In this document: positions 35,917 to 44,656 of the stretch, one piece after another
Position numbering within the stretch: the stretch's first letter is position 1
Layout: each line of letters begins with the position of its first letter
Source: Rhodococcoides fascians NBRC 12155 = LMG 3623
GTDB lineage: Bacteria; Actinomycetota; Actinomycetes; Mycobacteriales; Mycobacteriaceae
Reading direction: 5' to 3'
DNA length: 64,000 nucleotides
Assembly: GCF_001894785.1 (NCBI RefSeq)
Contig: NZ_BCWW01000007.1
Location: 1 to 64,000 of the forward strand
Translations under genes and position numbers: made by a program
Notes under the pieces: model-generated
What the model was told of the DNA's origin: nothing
Seen by the model: the letters and a program-made list of their open reading frames with translations, nothing else
The model's database searches: none

Positions 35917-37131
35917 TCAGGAGTGCAGGCCGGATCGCGGCCAGTCGAGCAACATCGCGCCGAGTACTGCCGTGTGCAGCGCAAATGCCTCGACCGGATT
36001 GCCCACATCTTGCCCGGTCAAATCTCTTATTCGCGACAATCTGTACGTGACCGCGCGCACTGACAGATGCATCCGGCGTGCGGTGGACGCCGAGTTCGCG
36101 CCGGTCTCGAAGTACACCTGCAATGTTTCCAGCAGTGGGCCTGCTCCGCCCCGAGCGCTCGTCAACGGGGTCAGCAACGTCTCGACCAGATCGGCGATCG
36201 CGGCGCGATCACTGATCAGAACGCGATAGACGAGCAGATCACGGGCGTCGACGACGGGTGTGTCGAGCCCCAGCGACGACGCGAGGTCGAGCGCGTCCAG
36301 GGCGTCTCGGTACGACGCCGCCACGCCGACTGCGCCGCTGCGTGGGCGACCGACTCCGAGCTGTATCCGTCCGTATTCGCCGCGACGGCGCAGGTCGACC
36401 GTATCGCTCGGGCCGGCTGCAGACGCACCGAGGACTCGTCCCACACGGGTGAGCACGTGGTCGACGGCCTCGCGATCGGGTGCCGGAAACACCACGATCA
36501 GCCGACCCTGCTTGGTGGCGACGAGGAGATCGGCGTCCCCTTTGCTGCCCTGCACGCTGCGTTCGACCAGCCCGATGGCCGACGTCGCGTCGGTGAACGG
36601 AGTCGTGGACGTGACCACGGCGACTGCGTGCGGACTCGACAGATCCAGCCCGAACGTCTGCGCACGTCCCAGGACACCGGCGACATCGGCCGTTCCGGAG
36701 AGCAGATCGTCCACGAACTCGCGGCGTGCCAATACCTCCACGCGAACCAGGGTCCGCCGGGCGAGCTGAAAGCCTTCGGCGAGTTCGGCCGCGGCGTCGT
36801 CGACGGCTCGAAGCATGACCTCGCCCGCGGTGACGACCCCGGCCGGGTCTGCTGCGGCGGCCTGCACGGCGGGCAACTCGCGCCACAATCGCCACGCCGC
36901 CGACAGGTAGAGGTCGAGCAACGCGCGCAGAGCCACACCCGCTCGGGCTGCTTCGTCGCCGTGTACGCGGCACTCCCGCAGTTGCTTGCGGGTGAGCGGA
37001 ACACCTGCGTCCACCGCATCGGTCACGACGTCGAGAAAGTTCCCCAGGAACGCGACGTCCAGGCCGCCTGCGTCCGAGGCCGCTTGCGCGGCCACCGCGT
37101 CGAGCGGTGTCGCGTCCGGCTGTGTGGCCAT
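35917..37131 (-). CDS. PucR/CdaR-type transcriptional regulator
   Basis: This 404-residue regulator has the C-terminal PucR-type helix-turn-helix (NSASTARRMHLSVRAVTYRL, about 352-371, then SRIRDLTGQDV) and a central GGDEF-like CdaR domain (about 150-310). The N-terminal helical domain (about 20-140) is probably the sensor. The gene is divergent from the amino-acid permease, so it is the likely regulator of that unit. PucR proteins often control purine, amino-acid or polyamine use; here amino-acid catabolism fits. Confidence 0.85.
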   Translation of the reverse strand: MATQPDATPLDAVAAQAASDAGGLDVAFLGNFLDVVTDAVDAGVPLTRKQLRECRVHGDEAARAGVALRALLDLYLSAAWRLWRELPAVQAAAADPAGVVTAGEVMLRAVDDAAAELAEGFQLARRTLVRVEVLARREFVDDLLSGTADVAGVLGRAQTFGLDLSSPHAVAVVTSTTPFTDATSAIGLVERSVQGSKGDADLLVATKQGRLIVVFPAPDREAVDHVLTRVGRVLGASAAGPSDTVDLRRRGEYGRIQLGVGRPRSGAVGVAASYRDALDALDLASSLGLDTPVVDARDLLVYRVLISDRAAIADLVETLLTPLTSARGGAGPLLETLQVYFETGANSASTARRMHLSVRAVTYRLSRIRDLTGQDVGNPVEAFALHTAVLGAMLLDWPRSGLHS

Positions 37132-37346
37132 GTGTTCGAGGGTCTCCCATCCGAGTCGAGGTCAATGGTAGGCGGCGCTCACACCGACACCGGCTCGACA
37201 ACGAGCTCGTGGACCGCGCGGCGTGTTCGGTGTGCGACCGGGTGGCTCGGGGAGCAGAATCACCGAAATCGCCTCGCGTCGGCTGCTGTACCGCCCGCGG
37301 CACGGTTCGGTCCGCACCGTTCGTCTTCACGTTGGGAGTCTCGACC

Positions 37347-38786
37347 ATGACATCGTCGAACGGACCCGCATCGGGTCTGCGCTCGCAGTTGTTCCGCAAG
37401 AAACCGATCGCAGAACCGGACCAGCAGCCCGGTGGTCTGGAACGCACCATCGGGACGTTCCAACTGACGATGTTCGGAGTGGGAGCGACCATCGGCACCG
37501 GCATCTTCTTCGTGCTCTCGCTCGCCGTTCCCGAAGCCGGTCCAGCCGTGGTCCTGTCGTTCCTGGCCGCCGGAATTGCCGCCGGGCTCGCCGCTATCTG
37601 TTACGCCGAAATGGCCTCGGCGGTGCCGGTCTCGGGATCGACGTACTCATACGCATACGTGACGATGGGGGAGGTGGTCGCGATGGGTGTTGCGGCCTGC
37701 CTGCTGCTGGAGTACGGGGTGTCGAGTGCCGCGGTGGCGGTCGGCTGGAGCGGATACCTCAACGAACTTCTCGGCAATCTCTTCGGCTTCACCATCCCGC
37801 ACGCGTTGTCCGCGGCACCGGGTGACGCCGATCCGGGAATACTGAACTTGCCCGCCGTCGTGCTGATCGTTCTGTGCGCCGTCTTGCTCATTCGCGGTGC
37901 GAGCGAGTCCGCAGCGGTGAACGCAGTCATGGTCGTCATCAAGCTGGGCGTGCTCGCGCTGTTCGCCGTCGTCGGATTCACCGCCTTCGATTCCGGCAAC
38001 TTCTCGGACTTCATGCCGCTCGGAGCGGCAGGTGTCACCGCGGCGGCCGGCACCATCTTCTTCTCGTTCATCGGTCTCGACGCCGTCTCGACAGCCGGGG
38101 ACGAGGTGAAGAATCCACAGAAAACCATGCCGCGAGCCATCATTGCCGCACTCGTCGTGGTGATCGTCTTCTACCTCGTCGTTGCGGTCGCGGCGTTGGG
38201 CACACAGCCGTGGACAGCATTCGCCGGGCAGGAAGAAGCCGGGTTGGCCGAGATTCTCCGAAATGTGACCGGACGGGCATGGCCGGCCACGATTCTGGCG
38301 GCGGGCGCGGTGATCTCGATCTTCTCGGTGACTCTGGTGACGATGTACGGGCAGACGCGCATTCTGTTCGCCATGGGCCGAGACGGGATGCTGCCCAAGG
38401 CGTTCGCGAAGGTCAGTCCCCGGACTCACACCCCCGTCAACAACACGATCGTCGTCGCGGTGATCATCTCGATCCTCGCCGCGTTCGTTCCGCTGGACAA
38501 GTTGGCCGATCTGGTGTCGATCGGAACGCTCGTCGCGTTCATCGTCGTGGCGATCGGCGTGATCGTCCTGCGCCGGACGATGCCCGACCTCGAGCGTCCG
38601 TTCAAGGTGCCGGGCTACCCGGTGACACCGATCCTGTCCATCGCCGCGTGCATCTACATCCTGTCCGGCTTGCGGTGGACCACGTGGTTCTGGTTCGGGC
38701 TCTGGCTCGCCGTGGTTCTCGCGTTCTACTTCCTGTGGGGTCGGCATCATTCGGCGCTTCGATCGGTCGGAAAGGTCGCGGAATGA
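37347..38786 (+). CDS. APC-superfamily amino-acid permease (cationic amino-acid type)
   Basis: This 479-residue transporter has about 12 transmembrane helices and the APC fold. The first helix motif GVGATIGTGIFFVLSLAV carries the unwound GTG substrate loop, and FSFIGLDAVSTAGDEVKNP is the family signature before helix 7. The late block LERPFKVPGYPVTPIL marks the cationic amino-acid transporter group, so arginine, lysine or a related amine is a fair guess. I chose ATG 37347, with GGGAG nine bases upstream, because earlier in-frame codons encode non-membrane residues. Its stop overlaps the universal-stress-protein start. Confidence 0.88.
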   Translation: MTSSNGPASGLRSQLFRKKPIAEPDQQPGGLERTIGTFQLTMFGVGATIGTGIFFVLSLAVPEAGPAVVLSFLAAGIAAGLAAICYAEMASAVPVSGSTYSYAYVTMGEVVAMGVAACLLLEYGVSSAAVAVGWSGYLNELLGNLFGFTIPHALSAAPGDADPGILNLPAVVLIVLCAVLLIRGASESAAVNAVMVVIKLGVLALFAVVGFTAFDSGNFSDFMPLGAAGVTAAAGTIFFSFIGLDAVSTAGDEVKNPQKTMPRAIIAALVVVIVFYLVVAVAALGTQPWTAFAGQEEAGLAEILRNVTGRAWPATILAAGAVISIFSVTLVTMYGQTRILFAMGRDGMLPKAFAKVSPRTHTPVNNTIVVAVIISILAAFVPLDKLADLVSIGTLVAFIVVAIGVIVLRRTMPDLERPFKVPGYPVTPILSIAACIYILSGLRWTTWFWFGLWLAVVLAFYFLWGRHHSALRSVGKVAE

Positions 38787-39682
38787 GCGTGCTGATCGCC
38801 TTCGCGCCCGGCAAGGGAAGTGTCGGTGCCCTCGATCTCGGTGCGCAACTGGCCCGATCCCTGACCACGAACATCGACGTGGCAACCGTGGTTCCCAAGC
38901 CGTGGTCGACGCCGTCGATGGCCCGGGTCGACGCCGAGTTCGCCGACTGGGCCGCGTCGACGGCCACCGAGTCGGAGGCGAAAGCCCGCCACTACTTGGA
39001 GGAACGCGCACCCGATGTCGAGGCGTCGTTCCATCGGATGTCGCACCGCTCGGTATCCACCGCATTGACCGAGGCCGCGGAGACCACCGGGGCGTCGATC
39101 CTGGTTCTGGGTTCCTGGGGGGACGGTGCTCTCGGGCAAGTCGTCGTCGGTTCCACCGCGGACAAGTTGCTCCATTCCTCGCCGGTCACCGTCGCGTTGG
39201 CCCCGCGCGGCTACCGCATTCGAGATCGGGCCGTCCTGACGCGGATCACCTGCGCGTTCTCGGGCGACAGCGAGGCCACCCGCGTCGTCGGGCCCACAGC
39301 GGAGTTGGCCCGCGACACCGGTGTGCCACTTCGCTTGGCCTCGTTCGTCGTTCGCGGGGCAACGATGTATCCGCCCGAGATCGGGCTGCGAGCCGAGGAC
39401 GACGTAGCAGCGGAGCTCGCCCGAGGACTGAGCGAGGCGCTGACCGCTGCGGTGGACGACGCTGTCGCGGTGGGGTTACCGGCCGACCGCGTCGACACCG
39501 AGTTGGCGACCGCGGGCAGTTGGCGAGAAGCACTCGACGAACTGCACTGGCAGGACGGCGAAGTGCTGACCATCGGATCGTCCGGGCCGTTGGGTCCGAT
39601 CGCTCGGGTGTTCCTCGGTTCACGGGCAACGAAGATCATTCGGCACTCGCCCGTACCGATTCTGGTGTTGCCGCGACGGTGA
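38783..39682 (+). CDS. Tandem universal stress protein
   Basis: This 299-residue protein contains two universal stress protein domains (about 1-140 and 152-299), each ending in the ATP-site motif: GSWGDGALGQVVVGSTADKL followed by LLHSSPVTV, and GSSGPLGPIARVFLGSRATK followed by IIRHSPVPI. Both look capable of nucleotide binding. The ATG overlaps the permease stop, so the two are translated together. Pairing a USP with an amino-acid permease is common in actinobacteria and suggests control of the transporter. Confidence 0.88.
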   Translation: MSVLIAFAPGKGSVGALDLGAQLARSLTTNIDVATVVPKPWSTPSMARVDAEFADWAASTATESEAKARHYLEERAPDVEASFHRMSHRSVSTALTEAAETTGASILVLGSWGDGALGQVVVGSTADKLLHSSPVTVALAPRGYRIRDRAVLTRITCAFSGDSEATRVVGPTAELARDTGVPLRLASFVVRGATMYPPEIGLRAEDDVAAELARGLSEALTAAVDDAVAVGLPADRVDTELATAGSWREALDELHWQDGEVLTIGSSGPLGPIARVFLGSRATKIIRHSPVPILVLPRR

Positions 39683-39689
39683 GTGCCCG

Positions 39690-40649
39690 CTACCGGTTCA
39701 GCGCCAGCACCGACAGCAACTCGTACGCGACATGGGCCGCCGCGATGCCGGTGATCTCGGCGTGGTCGTATGCGGGTGCGACTTCCACGATGTCGGCACC
39801 GACCACGTTGAGCCCCACGAGACCGCGCAGCGTGTTGAGCAACTCGCGTGAGGTCATCCCGCCGGCCTCGGGTGTGCCGGTGCCCGGAGCATGCGCGGGA
39901 TCGAGAACGTCGATGTCGACCGAGACGTAGACCGGTCCACCGTCGAGGCGACGACGCATACGCTCGACGATGCTGGCCACGCCGTCGACCTCGTAGTCGT
40001 CGGAGCGAATCACCTGGAAGCCGAGAACCCGGTCGTCCTCGAGGTCCTGCTCACTGTAGAGAGGGCCGCGGATACCGATGTGCTGGGAGCGTTCGAGGTC
40101 GATGAGCCCTTCCTCGCTGGCTCGTCGGAACGGCGTCCCGTGTGTGTACGGCGCACCGAAATACGTATCCCAGGTATCGAGGTGGGCGTCGAAGTGCAAC
40201 ACCGCAATCGGCCCGTGATCACGCGCGAGCGAACGCAGGATCGGGAGCGCGATGGTGTGGTCGCCGCCGAGAGTCAGCACCGAAGAGCCGTCGGCACGCA
40301 GGTTCGTCACGGCATCGTGCACGGTCTGCAGCGCTTCGGTGATGTCGAACGGATTGACCCCGATGTCGCCGAAGTCGGCTACCTGTTGGCGTGCGAACGG
40401 CGAGACCTGCAGGGCAGGGTTGTACGGCCGCAACAGTTTCGACGCCGCACGAATGTGGCCGGGTCCGAAGCGCGCACCCGGCCGGTAGCTCACCCCCGAA
40501 TCGAACGGCACGCCGAGAATCGTCACGTCTGCCCGCGACACCTCGTCGAGCCGGGGGAGTCGCGCGAATGTCGTCGGTTCGGCGTAGCGGGGGACCTTGG
40601 TGGCGTCGAGTGGGCCGACCGGGGTGTGTTCCGGGTTGTTCGCATTCAT
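39690..40649 (-). CDS. speB: Agmatinase/guanidinobutyrase-family ureohydrolase
   Basis: This 319-residue ureohydrolase splits a guanidino compound into urea and an amine. The binuclear manganese ligands are all present: [15 protein letters not shown] and [14 protein letters not shown]. Family members hydrolyse agmatine, guanidinobutyrate or guanidinopropionate, and the sequence alone does not decide. The neighbours (amidase, amino-acid 2-monooxygenase, GABA transaminase) favour 4-guanidinobutyrate, giving GABA. ATG 40649 has GGAGGGA upstream. It is divergent from the cupin regulator and the pathway genes. Confidence 0.9.
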   Translation of the reverse strand: MNANNPEHTPVGPLDATKVPRYAEPTTFARLPRLDEVSRADVTILGVPFDSGVSYRPGARFGPGHIRAASKLLRPYNPALQVSPFARQQVADFGDIGVNPFDITEALQTVHDAVTNLRADGSSVLTLGGDHTIALPILRSLARDHGPIAVLHFDAHLDTWDTYFGAPYTHGTPFRRASEEGLIDLERSQHIGIRGPLYSEQDLEDDRVLGFQVIRSDDYEVDGVASIVERMRRRLDGGPVYVSVDIDVLDPAHAPGTGTPEAGGMTSRELLNTLRGLVGLNVVGADIVEVAPAYDHAEITGIAAAHVAYELLSVLALNR

Positions 40650-40730
40650 CGAGATGTCCCTCCGCAGTCGAGCGCTCGGCCGTCGAAAGGTCGACCATGT
40701 CGCTCGGCAAGCGTTACTCTGATGCTCGGT

Positions 40731-40744
40731 CTTGTCAACACAAG
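40731..40744. promoter_or_regulatory. Candidate operator between speB and the cupin regulator
   Basis: CTTGT and ACAAG face each other across CAAC (40731-40744), 21 bases before the regulator start. The minus-strand reading contains TTGACA, a possible -35 for speB. It is a natural place for the HTH-cupin protein to act on both genes. Confidence 0.4.
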
Positions 40745-40764
40745 TTTCCTGAAAGGCGAAAAGG

Positions 40765-41397
40765 GTGTCTTCAGCCGCGCAGGTCGACGTCGATGCGCCA
40801 CGGATCGGTGCGCGCCTGAAGGAGGCGCGCCTGAAGAAGCGGCTCACGCTCGACGCGCTGGCCTACACCTGCGGGGTCACCAAGGGGTATCTGTCCAAGC
40901 TCGAGCGCGATCAGGTGAACGCATCGGTTGCGTCCCTGGTTCGAGTGTGCGCCGCGCTCGACGTACCGGTCGGCTCGCTGTTCGACGACGCACCCGTCGG
41001 CGAAGTGGTACGCGCACAGTCGTTGCCGCGCATCATGTTCGGTGGAGAACAGATGACCGAGTATCTGCTGACGCCGGTAGGGGAGCGTCGCGTGCAGGTG
41101 TTGTTGGGGCATATCGAACACGGCGGCGGAAGTGGGTCCGAGGCGTACACGCTGCCGCTCGACGTGAGCTTCGTGTACGTGATCGACGGCGAGCTACGGG
41201 TGATCTTCGAAGCCGATGCCGGCGCGGACTTCGGCGGGGACGACATCTCTCTCGGGGCGGGGGACGCCTTCACGTTCTCGCCGCGCCGTCGGCACAGTTT
41301 CCGCAGCGACAGCAGCGGTGGGGCGCGAGTGTTGTGGGTACTGGCACCGGCACTGCCCGAAGAACTACCGATCGGAAAGCCGGGGTTGCATCGGTGA
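40765..41397 (+). CDS. HTH (XRE)-cupin regulator
   Basis: This 210-residue regulator joins an XRE helix-turn-helix (about 14-68: [29 protein letters not shown]) to a C-terminal cupin (about 110-195: [19 protein letters not shown], then [18 protein letters not shown]). This is the PuuR-like architecture often used to control polyamine and amino-acid catabolism. The start is GTG 40765 with GAAAGG nine bases upstream. Its stop overlaps the amidase start (GTGA), so it leads the amidase-monooxygenase operon and probably regulates it and speB. Confidence 0.88.
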   Translation: MSSAAQVDVDAPRIGARLKEARLKKRLTLDALAYTCGVTKGYLSKLERDQVNASVASLVRVCAALDVPVGSLFDDAPVGEVVRAQSLPRIMFGGEQMTEYLLTPVGERRVQVLLGHIEHGGGSGSEAYTLPLDVSFVYVIDGELRVIFEADAGADFGGDDISLGAGDAFTFSPRRRHSFRSDSSGGARVLWVLAPALPEELPIGKPGLHR

Positions 41398-42239
41398 CGA
41401 ACACCGTCTCGCTCTATCAGGGGCCGGAGGACTCCGGCGATGTCGAGGCCAACCTGACGGCACTCGATGCTGCGGCTGCGGCTGCCGCGGCGGCAGGTGC
41501 ATCGATCCTGGTCACTCCGGAGATGTCGGTCAGCGGTTACGACATCGGTGAACTCGTCGTCGATCGTGCCGAACCGTTCGACGGGCCGATCTTCGGGAGG
41601 GTCGCACAGATCGCCCGTGCTCACGGCGTCGCGATCGTGTACGGATATCCCGAACGCAGCGGCGAGTCGGTGTACAACGCCGTTCAGGTGGTCGACGCGA
41701 CCGGTACGTCACTGGCGCGTTACCGCAAGACGCACCTGTTCGGTGAGCTCGATCGTGCGCACTTCACCCCAGGCCAGGAGTTGGTGGTGCAGTTCGACTT
41801 CGAAGATCTGCGCTGCGGTCTGCTCACCTGTTACGACGTCGAATTTCCGGAGACCGTCCGCGCGCACGCCGACGCGGGTACGCAGTGGTTGATCGTCCCG
41901 ACCGGTCTGATGTCGCCGTTCGAGATCATCGCAACCCACGTGGTTCCCACGCGGGCCTACGAGAGTCAGGTGTTCGTCACCTACGTCAACCGCTGCGGCA
42001 CCGAGTCGAGCCTGACCTATTGCGGCCTGACGTGCGCCGTTTCTCCCGATGGCACCGACATCGCCAGAGCCGGTGTGCACGAGCAACTGTTGACGGTGCA
42101 CTTGGACCCCGCCGACCTCGACAGGTCCCGAGCGATCAACACCCACCTTTCCGACCGACGTCCGGATCTGTATCGGACGGCACCTCGTCCCGCAGGGACC
42201 GCAGGCCCGGTACGAGCCGAGCAGGAGAACGACAGATGA
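41394..42239 (+). CDS. Nitrilase-superfamily amidase (DavA / guanidinobutyramidase-like)
   Basis: This 281-residue carbon-nitrogen hydrolase has the complete catalytic triad Glu43 (TPEMSVSGYD), Lys112 (YRKTHLF) and Cys146 (LLTCYDVEFPE). In Pseudomonas the similar DavA hydrolyses 5-aminovaleramide made by lysine monooxygenase; in the arginine monooxygenase route the amide is 4-guanidinobutyramide. Coupling on both sides (GTGA start, ATGA stop) ties it to the regulator and the monooxygenase. The ureohydrolase next door makes guanidinobutyramide the likelier substrate; this is inference. Confidence 0.85.
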   Translation: MTNTVSLYQGPEDSGDVEANLTALDAAAAAAAAAGASILVTPEMSVSGYDIGELVVDRAEPFDGPIFGRVAQIARAHGVAIVYGYPERSGESVYNAVQVVDATGTSLARYRKTHLFGELDRAHFTPGQELVVQFDFEDLRCGLLTCYDVEFPETVRAHADAGTQWLIVPTGLMSPFEIIATHVVPTRAYESQVFVTYVNRCGTESSLTYCGLTCAVSPDGTDIARAGVHEQLLTVHLDPADLDRSRAINTHLSDRRPDLYRTAPRPAGTAGPVRAEQENDR

Positions 42240-43921
42240 CCACACCCGTCACCCCGGACAGCGCGATCGAGTTCGAGGACGAACAACCGCTCACCATGTT
42301 CGGGCCGGACTTTCCGTTCGCTTACGACGATTACCTCGCCCACCCGGCCGGCCTGGGTAGCGTTCCCGACGCCGCACTCGGTACCCGAGTCGCGGTGGTC
42401 GGCGGCGGACTCGCAGGAATGGTCGTGGCCCGCGAGTTGCTTCGGCTCGGCCTGGAACCGGTTGTCTACGAATCGGATCGAATCGGCGGCCGCATGCGAT
42501 CGGTGCCGTTCGAGGGGCATCCGGGTGTGGTGGCCGAGATGGGCGCGATGCGGTTTCCGCCGTCCTCGACCGCGTTGTTCCACTACCTCGACTCCGTCGG
42601 GCTCGAGACGACACCGTTTCCGAACCCGTTGGCCGAGGCGACCCCCAGTACGGTGATCGATCTCAAGGGCACCAGCCACTACGCCCGCAAGCTCGAGGAT
42701 CTCCCGCCGATCTTCGCCGAGGTCGCCGACGCATGGAACAGAACGCTCGAGGAGCACGCCGAACTGATTCCGTTGCAGCGCGCCATCCGCAGGCGGGACG
42801 CGGCCGAGATCAAGCGCATCTGGAACGAACTGATCGTGAAATTCGACGATCAGACCTTCTACGGATTTCTCGCTGCGTCCGAGCATTTTTCGTCGTTTCG
42901 CATGCGAGAGTTGTTCGGCCAGGTCGGTTTCGGAACAGGAGGTTGGGACACCGACTATCCCAACTCCATTCTCGAGATCCTTCGTGTCGTCATCACCGCA
43001 GCCGACGATCACCACCGCGGCATAGTCGGCGGGTCACAGCAGCTGCCGATGCGGTTGTGGACCGACACACCCGCGGACCTGGCGCACTGGCCCGCGGGTA
43101 CGTCGGTGTCCTCGGTGAACGGCGGCACCACGATGCCGCGCGTCACCGAGATCAGGCGCACCGGGGGCGGCACCACGATCCACGACGACCGAGGAAACAT
43201 TCGGACGTACGCGGCTGCGGTCGTGACCGCGCAGAGTTGGATGTTGCTCAGCAACATCAGATGCGACGACGATCTGTTCCCGATCGACCACTGGACCGCC
43301 ATCGAACGTACCCATTACATGGGGTCGACGAAGGTCTTCGCACTCGTCGATCGGCCGTTCTGGAAAGACAAGGACCCGGTGACCGGGCGTGATCTGGTCA
43401 GCATGACACTGACCGACCGGATGAGTCGCGGCACATACCTTCTCGATCAAGGCGAAGGAAAGCCGGGGCTGATCTGCCTGTCCTACACGTGGTCCGACGA
43501 CTCGCTCAAACTGCTGGCTCTCGATCCCACCGAACGCATGAACATCATGCTGCGATCCCTCGAGGAGATCTACCCGGGCGTCGACTTCCGCAGCCACATC
43601 ATCTCGACTCCGGTGACGCTGTCCTGGGAGACCGAGCGCGACTTCATGGGTGCGTTCAAGGCCAACCTGCCGGGGCACTACCGCTATCAGGAAAGACTGT
43701 TCACCCACTTCGTGCAGGACGAACTCGAACCCCGACACCGTGGCATCTTCCTTGCCGGCGACGACATCTCGTGGACCGCCGGTTGGGCGGAGGGCGCGAT
43801 TCACACAGCACTGAACGCGGTATGGGGCGTCGTACATCACCTGGGTGGCATCTCGGCACCGGACAACCCGGGCCCAGGGGACGTCTTCGACACCATCGCG
43901 CCGCTTCGACTGGGCGACTAA
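42236..43921 (+). CDS. Flavin amino-acid 2-monooxygenase (IaaM/DavB family, probably arginine)
   Basis: This 561-residue FAD enzyme belongs to the family of tryptophan, lysine and arginine 2-monooxygenases, which oxidatively decarboxylate an amino acid to its amide. It has the dinucleotide fold VAVVGGGLAGMVVARELLRL (about 52-71), the family hallmark AEMGAMRFPPSSTALFHYLD, then SYTWSDD, MGAFKANLPG and AGWAEGAIHTALNA, all shared with IaaM. Its ATG overlaps the amidase stop. With amidase, guanidinobutyrase, GabT and GabD nearby, arginine is the best substrate guess; lysine (as in DavB) and tryptophan (giving auxin) remain possible. It overlaps the convergent DUF1275 gene by four bases. Confidence 0.87.
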   Translation: MTTPVTPDSAIEFEDEQPLTMFGPDFPFAYDDYLAHPAGLGSVPDAALGTRVAVVGGGLAGMVVARELLRLGLEPVVYESDRIGGRMRSVPFEGHPGVVAEMGAMRFPPSSTALFHYLDSVGLETTPFPNPLAEATPSTVIDLKGTSHYARKLEDLPPIFAEVADAWNRTLEEHAELIPLQRAIRRRDAAEIKRIWNELIVKFDDQTFYGFLAASEHFSSFRMRELFGQVGFGTGGWDTDYPNSILEILRVVITAADDHHRGIVGGSQQLPMRLWTDTPADLAHWPAGTSVSSVNGGTTMPRVTEIRRTGGGTTIHDDRGNIRTYAAAVVTAQSWMLLSNIRCDDDLFPIDHWTAIERTHYMGSTKVFALVDRPFWKDKDPVTGRDLVSMTLTDRMSRGTYLLDQGEGKPGLICLSYTWSDDSLKLLALDPTERMNIMLRSLEEIYPGVDFRSHIISTPVTLSWETERDFMGAFKANLPGHYRYQERLFTHFVQDELEPRHRGIFLAGDDISWTAGWAEGAIHTALNAVWGVVHHLGGISAPDNPGPGDVFDTIAPLRLGD

Positions 43922-44628
43922 CGCTTCGCTGCAGCCGATCGAGGTGGGCGTTCGTCGAACACGAACAGTGCCAGCGCGACGATCAGCATGACGGCCACCA
44001 CCCAGATCGCGCGCAGAGCGAACAGCTCCACCGACACTGCGCCGAGTACAGCGCCGCCGAGAAATCCGGCGATGACCGTGCCGAACCGCCGAGCCCTGAT
44101 CCCCGCCTCCCGATCGTGCTCGACCACACGATGAAACGCCGCCATGGCCATGGTGCGGAGGTTGCCGGTCGTCATCGTCGTGTTGAACGGCGAATCCACC
44201 AACACCCGAAAGGTCGTCACCTGCACGCCCGCGACATGCGCGAGGATGACCGACACCACCGCATCGGGAACCGTTGCCGGCAGAAACCCGACGATCACCA
44301 GAACCAGGATCTCGTAGCAGAGCACAGCCCGCACCGGCCTGCGCACGATCCTCTCGATCGCAGGCAACGCGATGAACTCCGCCGTCATGACACCGAGAAC
44401 GAACGCCGTCAACGGCGGCAGGAACACCAGCGCCTCCACCCAACGCCCGCCCGCCACGTCCACGCCGAGCAGCACCACGTTGCCGGTCTGGGCACCGGCG
44501 AACACACCGCCGCGAGTGACGTAGGTGTACGCATCCAGAAATCCGCCGACTGCCGCCAGCAGCACTCCGAGCCGAACCGACTTCGCGGTGGCGACGGAGA
44601 TCTGGGGTTCAGGACGAGGGGTGGTCAT
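43918..44628 (-). CDS. YoaK family (DUF1275) membrane protein
   Basis: This 236-residue protein has about six transmembrane helices and the DUF1275 signature: GGFLDAYTYVTRGGVFAGAQ near the N terminus and TMTTGNLRTMAMAAFHRVV in the middle. The function of the family is unknown. It is monocistronic and convergent with the monooxygenase gene. Placement inside the amino-acid catabolic cluster may be coincidental. Confidence 0.85.
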   Translation of the reverse strand: MTTPRPEPQISVATAKSVRLGVLLAAVGGFLDAYTYVTRGGVFAGAQTGNVVLLGVDVAGGRWVEALVFLPPLTAFVLGVMTAEFIALPAIERIVRRPVRAVLCYEILVLVIVGFLPATVPDAVVSVILAHVAGVQVTTFRVLVDSPFNTTMTTGNLRTMAMAAFHRVVEHDREAGIRARRFGTVIAGFLGGAVLGAVSVELFALRAIWVVAVMLIVALALFVFDERPPRSAAAKR

Positions 44629-44656
44629 CGCGAAATCCTGACACAGAGGGGCGCTC

